DNA of 64,000 bases from Fratercula arctica. Its lineage: Eukaryota; Chordata; Aves; Charadriiformes; Alcidae. Under the pieces are notes generated by a model. That model saw only the letters and a program-made list of their open reading frames with translations. It did not search any database and was not told the origin of the DNA. Position 1 is the first letter of the stretch. Each line of letters begins with the position of its first letter. Shown piece by piece: positions 59,001 through 64,000 of this stretch. The stretch spans positions 47,039,207 through 47,103,206 of the forward strand of contig CANTUZ010000006.1 in assembly GCA_947846985.1 (NCBI GenBank). The letters run 5' to 3'. Position numbers and translations under genes: made by a program.

Positions 59001-62000
59001 TTAGGAGCCCCAAAAACCACCAGCCTCCAAGTGTTTATTTGTCCCGGATGCTCTATTGGGTTTTAAAGGTCAACTTTATTCTGAAAATACAGTAATCTGA
59101 GCCTTCCACTGGTCTCTCCTCCCAGATATCTGCTGGTACAGTGCTGCCTACTGGAGGCACGCCCCATCTTAGTCAGATCCCATAAAGAAGCATGGAAGAA
59201 ACCATGTTCTCATTAACCAAAATAAACACAGAGCCAAGAGTCAGCAACTGAAGGTGGTGCAAAGCTAGCGTAGGAGAAAGCAGAGAGGCCAAAAGGCAAG
59301 AGCCTGGCTGCTGACGAAGCCTTTGGGTGCCGTTGTGATGGGTACAAGAGCTGGAGCAGCGCTGCTCTCTGGAGCTAAACTGCAGCGACATGGATGGAGT
59401 GAGCTGGGTGCCTCCGGGCAGGGATATCAAACTCGGCACAGCTGTGACGGCCGCTGTTTGGTACCTCTGTCTGGCCATCACATCCTTCCTGCCTCAAAAT
59501 ACATGGGAAGAACATAAGGACCAAACTATATCCATCGCTGGCTGGCTGTGCTAGAAATACTGGGACAGTCTGGGGGTACAAACCCCTCCCCATGTCCCCG
59601 GGCAGAGGTACCATCCCTCCGCAGGGTGGATGCTGGGACTTCTCCAGGAGCAAGAAGCTCAAGGGGAGGATGCCCGAAGCTGCGTGTGCAGCTCCTCTGG
59701 CCTACCCCCTGCAGCAGCAACAAAACTTTCACGGAATCGCAGAATCACAGAATGGCGGGGTTGGAAGGGACCTCTGGAGATCATCCCATCCCACCCCCTG
59801 CCAGAGCAGGGTCACCCAGAGCAGGTGGCACAGGAACGCGTCCAGGCGGGGTTGGAATGTCTCCAGAGATGGAGACTCCACCACCTCTCTGGGCAGCCTG
59901 TGCCAGGGCTCTGCCACCCTCAAAGTGAAAAAGTTCCTCCTCATGTTTAGGTGTTTGCTAATCTCTGCCTCTGCTATTTTTCTGGTTCTCCTACAGAAGC
60001 CCATGGCAGATACAGGACACCTTGCAGCCGGCCACGCTGGGGAGCATCCCTCCTAGCCACCGCCACAACCCACCGCGTTTGCAACCACAGGTTTGTACCT
60101 CTTCAAGGACTCCTGCTTTAATCCTCACCATAGCAACTCCGCTATGTTTCTTCCTCACCGCGCAAACGGTGTCTAATAGAGAGGAGAGCTCATTTCACTC
60201 TGTGGCTGCAGATGCACGTGAGACTAAGCCTGGCTGGATGGACTGGAGAAGATAGGCTCCCAAGAAGATGCCGGGGCCACCAAAGCTGCCAGCGCGCAGC
60301 CACCCGCTCTGCCCCAGTCCTGGCTAAACCCACGGAGGGTCATGCCGGTGGGCCCATGCTGGGGAGGGCAGAGGATGCTTCTTCTTTCCCCAGCTCTCTG
60401 ATACGGCAGGAGACTGAAAATACCTCTTCGCCAGCTTTGCCCCAGAAAAATCTCTCCCTTTCAATTCAGGTCTGAGAACTGTAAGGCAGCTGGGAAGAAG
60501 GTGATGGGTGAAGAGCCCGGGGGGGCTGTGAGAGCCACCAGAAAGGGCATCGATTTTAAATCCTGGCTATGGTGGCATTAGCTTTTAATGACATGGGTGA
60601 AAGGACGGGGAGACCAGCAGAGCCCGGGGCGGGGCTGTGCACAGCCAGGCCCCGCAAGGCAGAGCCTCCGTAGCTCAGGGCAGAGCTCGCCAGCTTAGCA
60701 AGGGGATTAGTCCTCCATTCAAAACCTGCCTCGGAAGCAGCAAAGAGAGAGAACGATTGTCTTCTGTGTGAAGACAACATATTAATACCGCAGCAAGCAT
60801 TGTATTCATTACAGGATTGCAGCTAATCTGGTGTCTGCTTTCATTCTGCTGTTGTTCAGCTCCTGTACCGCTTGCAGCAAGCGGGCTGGGACAATGGCAG
60901 AGCCAGGCTCCCTCACCACAGTCCTCGGATCTGCTGGGGCAGGGGATCGCGAGGTGCATCTCCGTGCAAGCCCCCTCCTCTCTCAAAGCGTCTCGCCGGC
61001 TTTGTGAGGGGCGCAGGGGGCAAGCAAAGCCTGACCTACCGCGTATTGACCGCGCGATGCTCTGTGCTCCGACAGCGCCGCAGATCTGCATATTTACCAG
61101 ACTGAAAACAACGCTCTGCCTGGGAGTCGCCCGTGTTGGGTTTTGCCCCGGAGGGGCTCAGAGGACCACCTCGAAGAGGGGCCCATACCATTGCCATCAT
61201 CATCACCATCAGCTGCCTCAAATTCCTTCCCCGTCTGCGCCCCTGGCCTGGGGGCATTACCCAGCACACCCAGAGGCAGGTTATATCTAAGAGACACTCT
61301 GGCTCGTGCAAATTAAGGGGGTGGCTGCTCTAATAGCCCAGTTACTGCAAGTCCTTTTTTCAGACATATCAGTGTCCTCTCTGGAAGGCTAATTTAACTA
61401 CCCTTAACATATGAACCTTTCAATGAGCCACTTGGGATGAGTTCAGTGCGAGGCAATGGGTTTCTTTGTGCAAAACCACATCAAAACTCCCCCCAAAAAG
61501 GAGAAACCCCTTCTTATTCTTTGGTGGATTTCTGCAATCCAGGAACTGAGAGCTAAGCCAAAAGCGAGCGCTTCGTACAGGGAACGCAACCAGGCTGTGC
61601 ATCTCACGGCCACCCAAAGTCACCCGGTCAAATCCTGCAGCTGGATTTTAAATGGAGTGGATAATTTTATGACCGATCGCATTTGTAGCTGGTATGTTAA
61701 GACAAGGGTAATGAAATCTTATGCTTCGGGGCATATATGGATCATTGCACAAGTCAGGCAGGCATCTGCCCCTCCCCTGCCAGAGACATTGTAATTGGCA
61801 GGGATGGGAAGGACTAAGGTTGAAATTGGGGATTAAAGGGGACACAAGTGGCACATGGATCTGGGAAAAGGGCAAACGGAGATATTCAGCTTCTTCTCAG
61901 CTGTAACAGCCCACAGCAGCAAATAACGATAACGAACTTGACAGATGCCTGGACCAGTAAGAGTTTCGCCCACCTTGCCTGAATGCGGCTATCACCCCAA

Positions 62001-63411
62001 TAATGGGCTACCTCTGCTCAGCAGTTCCAGGGATCCTTTTAAGTTTGGTATTTCAAGGGTTTATTTATAGCAAAGCAGCTCTATTACCTTCACAAGAGCT
62101 GGCAACACTTCCTGTGGTGAGGAGAGTGGCTGGGGGCTGGTACGCAAAGAGCATGAGCCGGGGCTTTGTCCAGCAGAACAAAATATTTGGGGTCATCCAC
62201 TAGAGGGATTAGAACGTGATCTTCTTAAACTAGGCTGAGAACAGTCACTTGGGATCCGCTACCAGAAATCCTGCTGTTCCACCCAAAATCAGCCTTTGCC
62301 AGCCCCTTGCTCGGCTCTGGCCAGTTACCTCCTCCAGCCTTCGCCTCTGCTCCTTCTGCTCCTCGATCCGCTTCTGCCGCTCGGCCAGCAACTGCCGCTT
62401 GTGCTCCTCGTTCTCCCGCTGCTGCTGCTCCAGCTGCTGCCGGCGCAACGCCTCCGACCGCTCCTTGTTTGCCAGCTGCAGCCGCAAGAAATCCCGTCTC
62501 AGCGTCGACTCCCCGGGCAGGTTTAGGATGGAGCTGCAGAGGAGAGAAGCATCTGAGAACATCCCCTCCCGCAGCCTTAAACCTCTTGGCCAGGGGAAGT
62601 TCTGTGTGGTTTCCCAACGTGGCTCATCCCGACAGCATCCCATCACCTGCCAGAGCTCGGACAGCAGCGGATGGAGGGATGCGGGGACCACAAGCATCAG
62701 GGCATGGCTCACCAGAAATTTATTTGCCAAAGGTTCCCTTTACATTAAGTTTCTAACCAAAGCCTCTTGTGCTGCAGTGGCACACGCTATATTTAGCTGT
62801 TCACAAAGCACATTTAGCATGAATCCCTGCCAGCTGTTAAAATACTACATTATCTCAGTGAAATAATGGAATAACCTAATACTAATAACAACGGTTCTGA
62901 AAAATGTCACCAAAGAAAGAACGTTCCAGCCCTACCGTGCTTGCAGCAGCACCAGGGAGGTTTCATGGTGAAAAGTTACATGCAAATAGGGAGTTACACT
63001 TGGATGTAAAACCGCATTTTAAAGAGTCTTCTTTAATTTCACTTCACATTTTTTCCACATCTAAATACCCACATTCCCGTGACAGCACCAAACTGCGCTG
63101 CAGATCCCAACAGGCCATAGGGTACCTGGGTCGTCTTCCCTGGCTTTAGGCTAAGGTGATCTCTAGCATCAGTTTATACACACGCACCGTCTAACGGAGG
63201 AAATATCCTCTGTTCTGCCAGAGAACAGCACTCCGTGCTCAAACTGTCTTTTTTCCATTTCTAGTTCACACGAGCCTGTAATCCGAGCTGATTTCGTACA
63301 GAGTTAGAGAGACACAAGGGCAGATATGAAATGCTGGTTCTCACCTGGGCTCTCCAGAGTCGTTTTCCTCCTCCTCCTCCTCACTTCCACTGTACTCGTA
63401 CTCCGTCTCAT
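13975..63411 (-). CDS. TNIK: TNIK (TRAF2 and NCK interacting kinase), C-terminal two-thirds, 23 exons to stop
   Basis: Joined minus-strand exons total 3146 bases, from the second base of an Asp codon to a TAA stop, with every phase compatible. TNIK is a cytoplasmic GCK-IV Ste20 kinase that acts on the actin cytoskeleton, in JNK signalling and as a Wnt/TCF4 co-factor, and is enriched at synapses. Present here, in order, are the acidic linker after the kinase domain ([15 protein letters not shown]), a long Gln/Glu/Arg coiled coil (exons 63.4-51.3 kb), the Ser/Pro-rich intermediate region with SH3-type proline motifs ([15 protein letters not shown]; this region binds NCK and TRAF2 in mammals), an acidic segment, and the CNH domain from about [18 protein letters not shown] to the end NRNSMMNW. 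The kinase-domain exons lie beyond the right edge. TNIK rather than the paralogues MINK1 or MAP4K4 is indicated by near-identity in the intermediate region and the CNH domain, and by the SLC2A2 neighbour. The three exons alternatively spliced in mammals are all present in frame. Confidence 0.97.
14059..15952 (-). other. TNIK: TNIK last intron
   Basis: A 1.9-kb AT-rich intron before the last coding exon. I see no repeat of a known family and no further exon. Confidence 0.6.
15953..16092 (-). CDS. TNIK: TNIK exon: CNH domain ([13 protein letters not shown]...)
   Basis: A 140-base exon between acceptor CTTTTGACAG and donor GTAAGTCC. It completes a split Ala codon, then codes [20 protein letters not shown] and [18 protein letters not shown], ending in phase 0. 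Confidence 0.96.
16683..16842 (-). CDS. TNIK: TNIK exon: CNH domain ([15 protein letters not shown]...)
   Basis: A 160-base exon between acceptor AACTGCAG and donor GTAGGTCAA. It codes [39 protein letters not shown] and WGEMPTSV, then one base of Ala. A second AG six bases into the exon (ATTCAG) would drop only Ile-Gln. Confidence 0.96.
18088..18237 (-). CDS. TNIK: TNIK exon: CNH domain ([12 protein letters not shown]...), weak acceptor
   Basis: A 150-base, phase 0 exon ending at donor GTGAGTACT. The start at 18237 follows the AG in GATTATAAAAG and gives [20 protein letters not shown], which continues the frame and matches human TNIK. A better-looking acceptor, TCTTTTGCAG, lies ten bases further in but would break the frame, so it was not chosen. 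Confidence 0.9.
19763..19863 (-). CDS. TNIK: TNIK exon: CNH domain ([13 protein letters not shown]...)
   Basis: A 101-base exon between acceptor TCATTTTAG and donor GTATGTTTG. It codes [19 protein letters not shown] and [14 protein letters not shown] and ends in phase 0. The phase at this donor decides which acceptor is used in the next exon. Confidence 0.96.
20107..20241 (-). CDS. TNIK: TNIK exon: CNH domain ([12 protein letters not shown]...)
   Basis: A 135-base exon between acceptor ACCAACAG and donor GTGAGTGG. It codes [18 protein letters not shown], then [19 protein letters not shown] and HYKV, with split Gly and Val codons at the ends. The sequence is essentially that of mammalian TNIK. 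Confidence 0.96.
21131..21262 (+). mobile_element. CR1 LINE fragment
   Basis: Contains TTTTCAAGGCCAGGCTGGA, GAGCAACCTGGTCTAGTGAG and the tail ACCATTCTATGATTCTATA. It is a typical internally shortened CR1 3' end, antisense in a TNIK intron. Confidence 0.88.
21912..22055 (-). CDS. TNIK: TNIK exon: CNH domain ([10 protein letters not shown]...)
   Basis: A 144-base exon between acceptor CTCTTCAG and donor GTATGAGTC. It codes [20 protein letters not shown] and [20 protein letters not shown]. The Gly-rich turns of the propeller blade are intact. Confidence 0.96.
22348..22518 (-). CDS. TNIK: TNIK exon: start of CNH domain
   Basis: A 171-base exon between acceptor TCCTTAAAG and donor GTAAGCCC. It codes [40 protein letters not shown] and [11 protein letters not shown]. 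The last segment is the first strand of the CNH beta-propeller. Confidence 0.95.
23116..23230 (-). CDS. TNIK: TNIK exon: [14 protein letters not shown] and acidic repeat
   Basis: A 115-base exon between acceptor TATTTTCCAG and donor GTAGGAGG. It codes [20 protein letters not shown], then [16 protein letters not shown], and ends with one base of Ala. The Asp-Glu alternation is one residue longer than in human TNIK as I recall. Confidence 0.95.
23231..26844 (-). other. TNIK: TNIK intron (3.6 kb)
   Basis: Holds a minus-strand CR1 fragment at about 24175-24300. The rest looks unique; I see no exon. Confidence 0.6.
24175..24300 (-). mobile_element. CR1 LINE fragment, sense to TNIK
   Basis: Reverse-complement CR1 end: ATCATAGAATCATAGAATG, GTTGGAAGGGACCTCAAAGA, then CTAGACCAGGTTGCTCAAAG. 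The inner boundary near 24300 is approximate. Confidence 0.88.
26845..27009 (-). CDS. TNIK: TNIK exon: [10 protein letters not shown]... segment
   Basis: A 165-base, phase 0 exon between acceptor GTCTCTGCAG and donor GTAGGTGG. It codes [30 protein letters not shown] and [15 protein letters not shown]. Its acceptor is preceded by an unusually long pyrimidine tract (the complement of 27031-27108). Confidence 0.96.
27010..29295 (-). other. TNIK: TNIK intron (2.3 kb)
   Basis: The end nearest the 27009 acceptor is a homopurine/homopyrimidine tract (27031-27108). Otherwise no recognised element. Confidence 0.6.
27031..27108. repeat. homopurine tract with G-rich core
   Basis: The plus strand is purine except for single C (27056) and ends in A-rich sequence. 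The core GGGGGAGGGGGCGGGGGG is at 27045-27062. In the TNIK transcript this is a pyrimidine tract about 20-100 bases before an acceptor. Confidence 0.85.
29296..29422 (-). CDS. TNIK: TNIK exon: [14 protein letters not shown]... segment
   Basis: A 127-base exon between acceptor CTGTCCTCAG and donor GTAAGTTGC. Its first base completes Ile. It codes [20 protein letters not shown] and [19 protein letters not shown] and ends in phase 0. The flanks of the GLETSHAD motif are well conserved with human TNIK. Confidence 0.95.
29423..32642 (-). other. TNIK: TNIK intron (3.2 kb)
   Basis: Contains the octamer-bearing 33-bp duplication at 31762-31827 and an AT-rich, unique-looking block at 30080-30300. No exon is seen. 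Confidence 0.6.
31762..31827. repeat. 33-bp tandem duplication with two octamer motifs
   Basis: Two identical 33-base units (GGAAATGAACTGATTAAGAT plus GCAAATAATCCCC) lie head to tail. Each contains ATGCAAAT, the POU/Oct octamer, at 31780-31787 and 31813-31820. Confidence 0.9.
32643..32827 (-). CDS. TNIK: TNIK exon: [12 protein letters not shown]... acidic segment
   Basis: A 185-base exon between acceptor CCCTGTAG and donor GTAAGAAGC. It codes [20 protein letters not shown], then [20 protein letters not shown] and VSDIPRL, and ends with the first two bases of an Ile codon. The Ser/Glu tract is a likely casein-kinase-type phosphorylation region. Confidence 0.96.
32828..36384 (-). other. TNIK: TNIK intron (3.6 kb) downstream of the microexon
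   Basis: Mostly AT-rich, with A/T runs at 33465-33610 and 34336-34417, a short TA/CA microsatellite near 33085-33125, a 20-base imperfect repeat ATTATCATACGG.GATTAT at 35681 and 35704, an AT-rich block with homeodomain-like TAAT sites (34930-35440) and CpG-dense patches at 35.5-35.6 and 35.95-36.28 kb. No further exon is supported, since the protein is continuous across it. Confidence 0.6.
34336..34417. repeat. repeated T-run/A-run tract
   Basis: Successive T-runs and A-runs with short separators (AACCTAATAGATAGGG, GATAGCG). Simple, self-complementary intron sequence. Confidence 0.7.
36385..36408 (-). CDS. TNIK: TNIK 24-nt microexon (SYKKAIDE)
   Basis: A phase 0 microexon of eight codons reading SYKKAIDE between acceptor TTACCCACAG and donor GTTAGTGATA. 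It matches the eight-residue segment that is present or absent in human TNIK isoforms. The upstream intron has a pyrimidine-rich stretch, and TGCTTGCC lies about 70 bases upstream (36476-36483). UGC elements in this position are typical of SRRM4-dependent neural microexons; that link is inference. It is too short to be found by gene finders that rely on open frames. Confidence 0.9.
37141..37238 (-). CDS. TNIK: TNIK exon: NTKPEGSPV... segment
   Basis: A 98-base exon between acceptor TCGCCCAG and donor GTGAGTCTC. Its first two bases complete a Gly codon. It codes [20 protein letters not shown] and ends TRPSRPA in phase 0, directly before the 24-base microexon. Confidence 0.95.
37431..37646. repeat. 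56-bp minisatellite, about 3.9 copies
   Basis: Units start at 37431, 37487, 37543 and 37599 with ATCCCAA, run through CAGGACTGGATG, CCTGTAAATAGGTAATTTTT and GTCCA, and differ at only a few sites. The last copy is incomplete. It lies in the TNIK intron between the exons at 37.2 and 38.7 kb. Confidence 0.93.
38741..38904 (-). CDS. TNIK: TNIK exon: serine-rich intermediate region
   Basis: A 164-base exon between acceptor CTCCTGCAG and donor GTGAGGTT. It reads [20 protein letters not shown], then a run of six serines and [18 protein letters not shown]. The low-complexity Ser/Gln/Gly stretch is shared with human TNIK. Confidence 0.96.
41615..41721 (-). CDS. TNIK: TNIK exon: intermediate region ([15 protein letters not shown]...)
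   Basis: A 107-base exon between acceptor TTTTCCAG and donor GTAGGGAC. It codes [20 protein letters not shown] and [15 protein letters not shown] and ends with two bases of a split Ser. It is basic and Ser/Pro-rich, with several possible phosphorylation sites. Confidence 0.96.
43727..43793. repeat. poly-T/GTT tract
   Basis: T-runs broken by G, GTTGTTGTTGG and GG, ending in about 20 Ts. It appears as poly-A in the TNIK transcript. Confidence 0.8.
44095..44334 (-). CDS. TNIK: TNIK exon: intermediate region with proline motifs
   Basis: A 240-base, phase 0 exon of 80 codons between acceptor GGTGCTTAG and donor GTAACACT. It starts [11 protein letters not shown] and contains [19 protein letters not shown] and [16 protein letters not shown]. 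The proline clusters suit SH3 binding, in line with the NCK interaction of the family. Its upstream intron end holds long A and T runs (44375-44446). Confidence 0.96.
44375..44446. repeat. A17/T20 palindromic tract before a TNIK acceptor
   Basis: A run of 17 A (44375-44391) and a run of 20 T (44427-44446) are separated by 35 AT-rich bases. They can pair with each other. The A-run begins 40 bases upstream (in transcript terms) of the acceptor for the exon at 44334. Confidence 0.8.
46179..46343 (-). CDS. TNIK: TNIK alternative 55-codon exon, intermediate region
   Basis: A 165-base, phase 0 exon between acceptor TCGCCACAG and donor GTAATGGA. It codes [20 protein letters not shown], then [19 protein letters not shown] and ends RPVDPQ. 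It corresponds to the 55-residue segment that is optional in human TNIK isoforms. It is Ser/Pro-rich, with no predicted fold. Confidence 0.95.
46344..51340 (-). other. TNIK: TNIK intron (5.0 kb)
   Basis: Holds a CR1 3' end at 47303-47656 (plus strand). The stretch 48.5-50.6 kb shows no family I can name and has short open frames without coding character. No exon is missing between the flanking exons. Confidence 0.6.
47303..47656 (+). mobile_element. CR1 LINE 3' end, close relative of the 3.1-kb copy
   Basis: From the region of AATGCTTATAAATATCTTAT to GTTCTGTGATTATGTGAGA. It is nearly the same as the copy at 3211-3541, with scattered substitutions, and keeps the ORF2 end ([19 protein letters not shown]). 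The first bases carry a partial duplication of the GCTTATAAATA segment. Confidence 0.92.
51341..51541 (-). CDS. TNIK: TNIK exon: end of coiled coil with polyglutamine tract
   Basis: A 201-base, phase 0 exon between acceptor CTGGGTAG and donor GTAGGCGA. It codes [20 protein letters not shown], then [15 protein letters not shown], then [17 protein letters not shown]. The seven glutamines are encoded by an uninterrupted CAG run (51431-51451). Human TNIK has SLQHQRQEQRP at this place as I recall, so this exon is about four codons longer. Confidence 0.95.
52582..52668 (-). CDS. TNIK: TNIK alternative 29-codon coiled-coil exon
   Basis: An 87-base, phase 0 exon between acceptor GCCTCCAG and donor GTAAATGG. 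It codes [20 protein letters not shown] and LLQEQALLL. Its 29 residues correspond to the segment that is skipped in some human TNIK isoforms, and skipping keeps the frame here too. Confidence 0.94.
53166..53276 (-). CDS. TNIK: TNIK exon: coiled coil ([10 protein letters not shown]...)
   Basis: A 111-base, phase 0 exon of 37 codons between acceptor CCCCACAG and donor GTAACCCG. It reads [12 protein letters not shown] through RRRAEHEQ, a highly charged helix. The acceptor is followed at once by CAGCAG, so two more AG sites lie three and six bases downstream. Confidence 0.95.
54483..55110. repeat. AT-rich ATAG/TATC satellite block
   Basis: Degenerate arrays of ATCTATCTATAGAGATCTAT, ATAGGTATCTTCTATAGAGA and long (TA)n, over about 450 bp. 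The block is then interrupted by a CR1 (54937-55031) and resumes as ATATCTATAGATATCTTTAT. Strong self-complementarity is visible (TCTATAGA). Confidence 0.9.
54937..55031 (+). mobile_element. CR1 LINE fragment inside AT satellite
   Basis: Reads GCAAGCTGGTCTAGGGGGAG, GATGATCTTTAAGGTCCCTT and ACCATTCTATGATTCTACGA. It is flanked on both sides by the same ATAG/TATC-type repeat. Confidence 0.88.
59733..59950 (-). mobile_element. CR1 LINE 3' end, sense to TNIK
   Basis: Reverse-complement CR1 beginning GGAATCGCAGAATCACAGAA, then GTTGGAAGGGACCTCTGGAG, and ending at TTCCTCCTCATGTTTAGG. It belongs to the same subfamily as the copies at 3.1 and 47.3 kb. Confidence 0.9.
62329..62533 (-). CDS. TNIK: TNIK exon: start of coiled coil
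   Basis: A 205-base exon between acceptor CCTCTGCAG and donor GTAACTGG. It codes [19 protein letters not shown] followed by a heptad-rich Arg/Glu/Gln helix ending EQRRRLEE. It starts with the last base of a split Ser and ends in phase 0. Confidence 0.96.
63345..63411 (-). CDS. TNIK: TNIK exon: acidic linker after kinase domain
   Basis: A 67-base exon between acceptor TTCCTAG and donor GTGAGAAC. It reads (D)[17 protein letters not shown] then SGEP, the acidic hinge between the kinase domain and coiled coil. It starts by completing an Asp codon and ends with two bases of Ser. It is the most 5' TNIK exon in the window. Confidence 0.95.
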
Positions 63412-64000
63412 CTAGGAACAGAATTGCTCATCAGTGCCCTTTGCTGGACTCGTTTGTTTTTCCGGCAGTTGAAAACCTCAGAGCTCTGAAGGCGGAACAG
63501 ACAATTCTCTTTTTCTCGCACGACAAAGAACAAGCAGCACTATTTCTCCACATTTTCTGTTTTTATGGGGGGCTGCGAGGCCAGGGAAGCATGGGCGGTC
63601 TCCCTGGGTGCTGGCCGGGAAGAGGGCTGCATCCCGGCTGGAGCGCCGCAGGCAGGACCAGCACAGCGGGCAACGGCCCCAGCAACCAAAGACTCTTGAT
63701 GTAAAGATGGGGAGGGTCCACAAAATAAGAATTTATCACCATATGACAGCGAGCGACCCCCTTCTTCAGGAGGGCTCTTCAAAGGGAGGCGCACCACTAT
63801 TGAAGCCACCGGCACCGGAAGATGGGATTTAATTATGGCTCTGAAGGCACCAACTCCTCTCTCCCTGAACATACGCTCTTCCTATGCAAATCCATGAATT
63901 TTCCAGGCAACGAAGACATCTACATAAAAGCCCAACTGCAATGTTGTGCTACATACTGCGATTTCTATTGGGATATCATCTTTATCGGATGAAGGGAATG
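63412..64000 (-). other. TNIK: TNIK intron at right edge (partial)
   Basis: Intron upstream of the first TNIK exon in the window. Nothing recognisable is seen. The kinase-domain exons are expected further right. Confidence 0.6.

Larger units (their letters stand above)
53277..62328 (-). other. TNIK: TNIK large intron (9.1 kb)
   Basis: The longest intron in the window. It holds the AT satellite with its internal CR1 (54.48-55.11 kb), a minus-strand CR1 (59733-59950), poly-A and poly-T runs (56525-56544 and 57621-57640) and an AT-rich unique block near 56640-56830. The protein reads straight through from LEE to QQRREK, so no coding exon is hidden. Confidence 0.65.

Overview
The window is vertebrate, and almost certainly bird, nuclear DNA. 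It has small exons in long introns with GT-AG borders, several copies of the avian/reptilian CR1 LINE ending in the typical ATTCTATGATTCTATGA tail, and two genes whose protein sequences match avian family members. Nothing prokaryotic or plasmid-like is present. From memory the glucose transporter is close to, but not identical with, the chicken protein, so this is a bird other than chicken. I cannot name the species.

Both genes lie on the minus strand, so transcription runs from high to low coordinates. From 63.4 kb down to about 12 kb is the 3' two-thirds of TNIK (TRAF2 and NCK interacting kinase, a GCK-IV/Ste20 kinase): 23 coding exons covering the end of the kinase-linker, the coiled-coil/intermediate region and the complete C-terminal citron-homology (CNH) domain with its stop codon at 13975-13977. 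All exon phases join without a gap (3146 coding bases). The kinase-domain exons lie beyond the right edge. A probable 3' UTR of about 1.9 kb follows, ending near a double AATAAA at about 12.09 kb.

About 5 kb further on, SLC2A2 (GLUT2, low-affinity glucose transporter) begins at 6903 and runs off the left edge. Its first eight exons (368 codons) are here, and the last part of the gene (helices about 9-12 and the tail) is missing. A good HNF1-like site lies about 170 bp upstream of its ATG. The TNIK-SLC2A2 tandem order is, as I recall, the same as on human 3q26.

The rest is intron and intergenic sequence. It holds seven recognisable CR1 fragments, a 56-bp minisatellite (37.43-37.65 kb), an AT-rich tetranucleotide-type satellite interrupted by a CR1 (54.48-55.11 kb), poly-purine and poly-A/T tracts, a 33-bp duplication carrying two octamer motifs, CpG-dense patches and a few AT-rich blocks that may be conserved noncoding elements.

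I see no previously undescribed biological system. The points most worth following up are details of known genes: a QIS triplet in GLUT2 helix 7, a CAG-encoded polyglutamine tract and a 24-nt microexon in TNIK, and an unusual splice acceptor.
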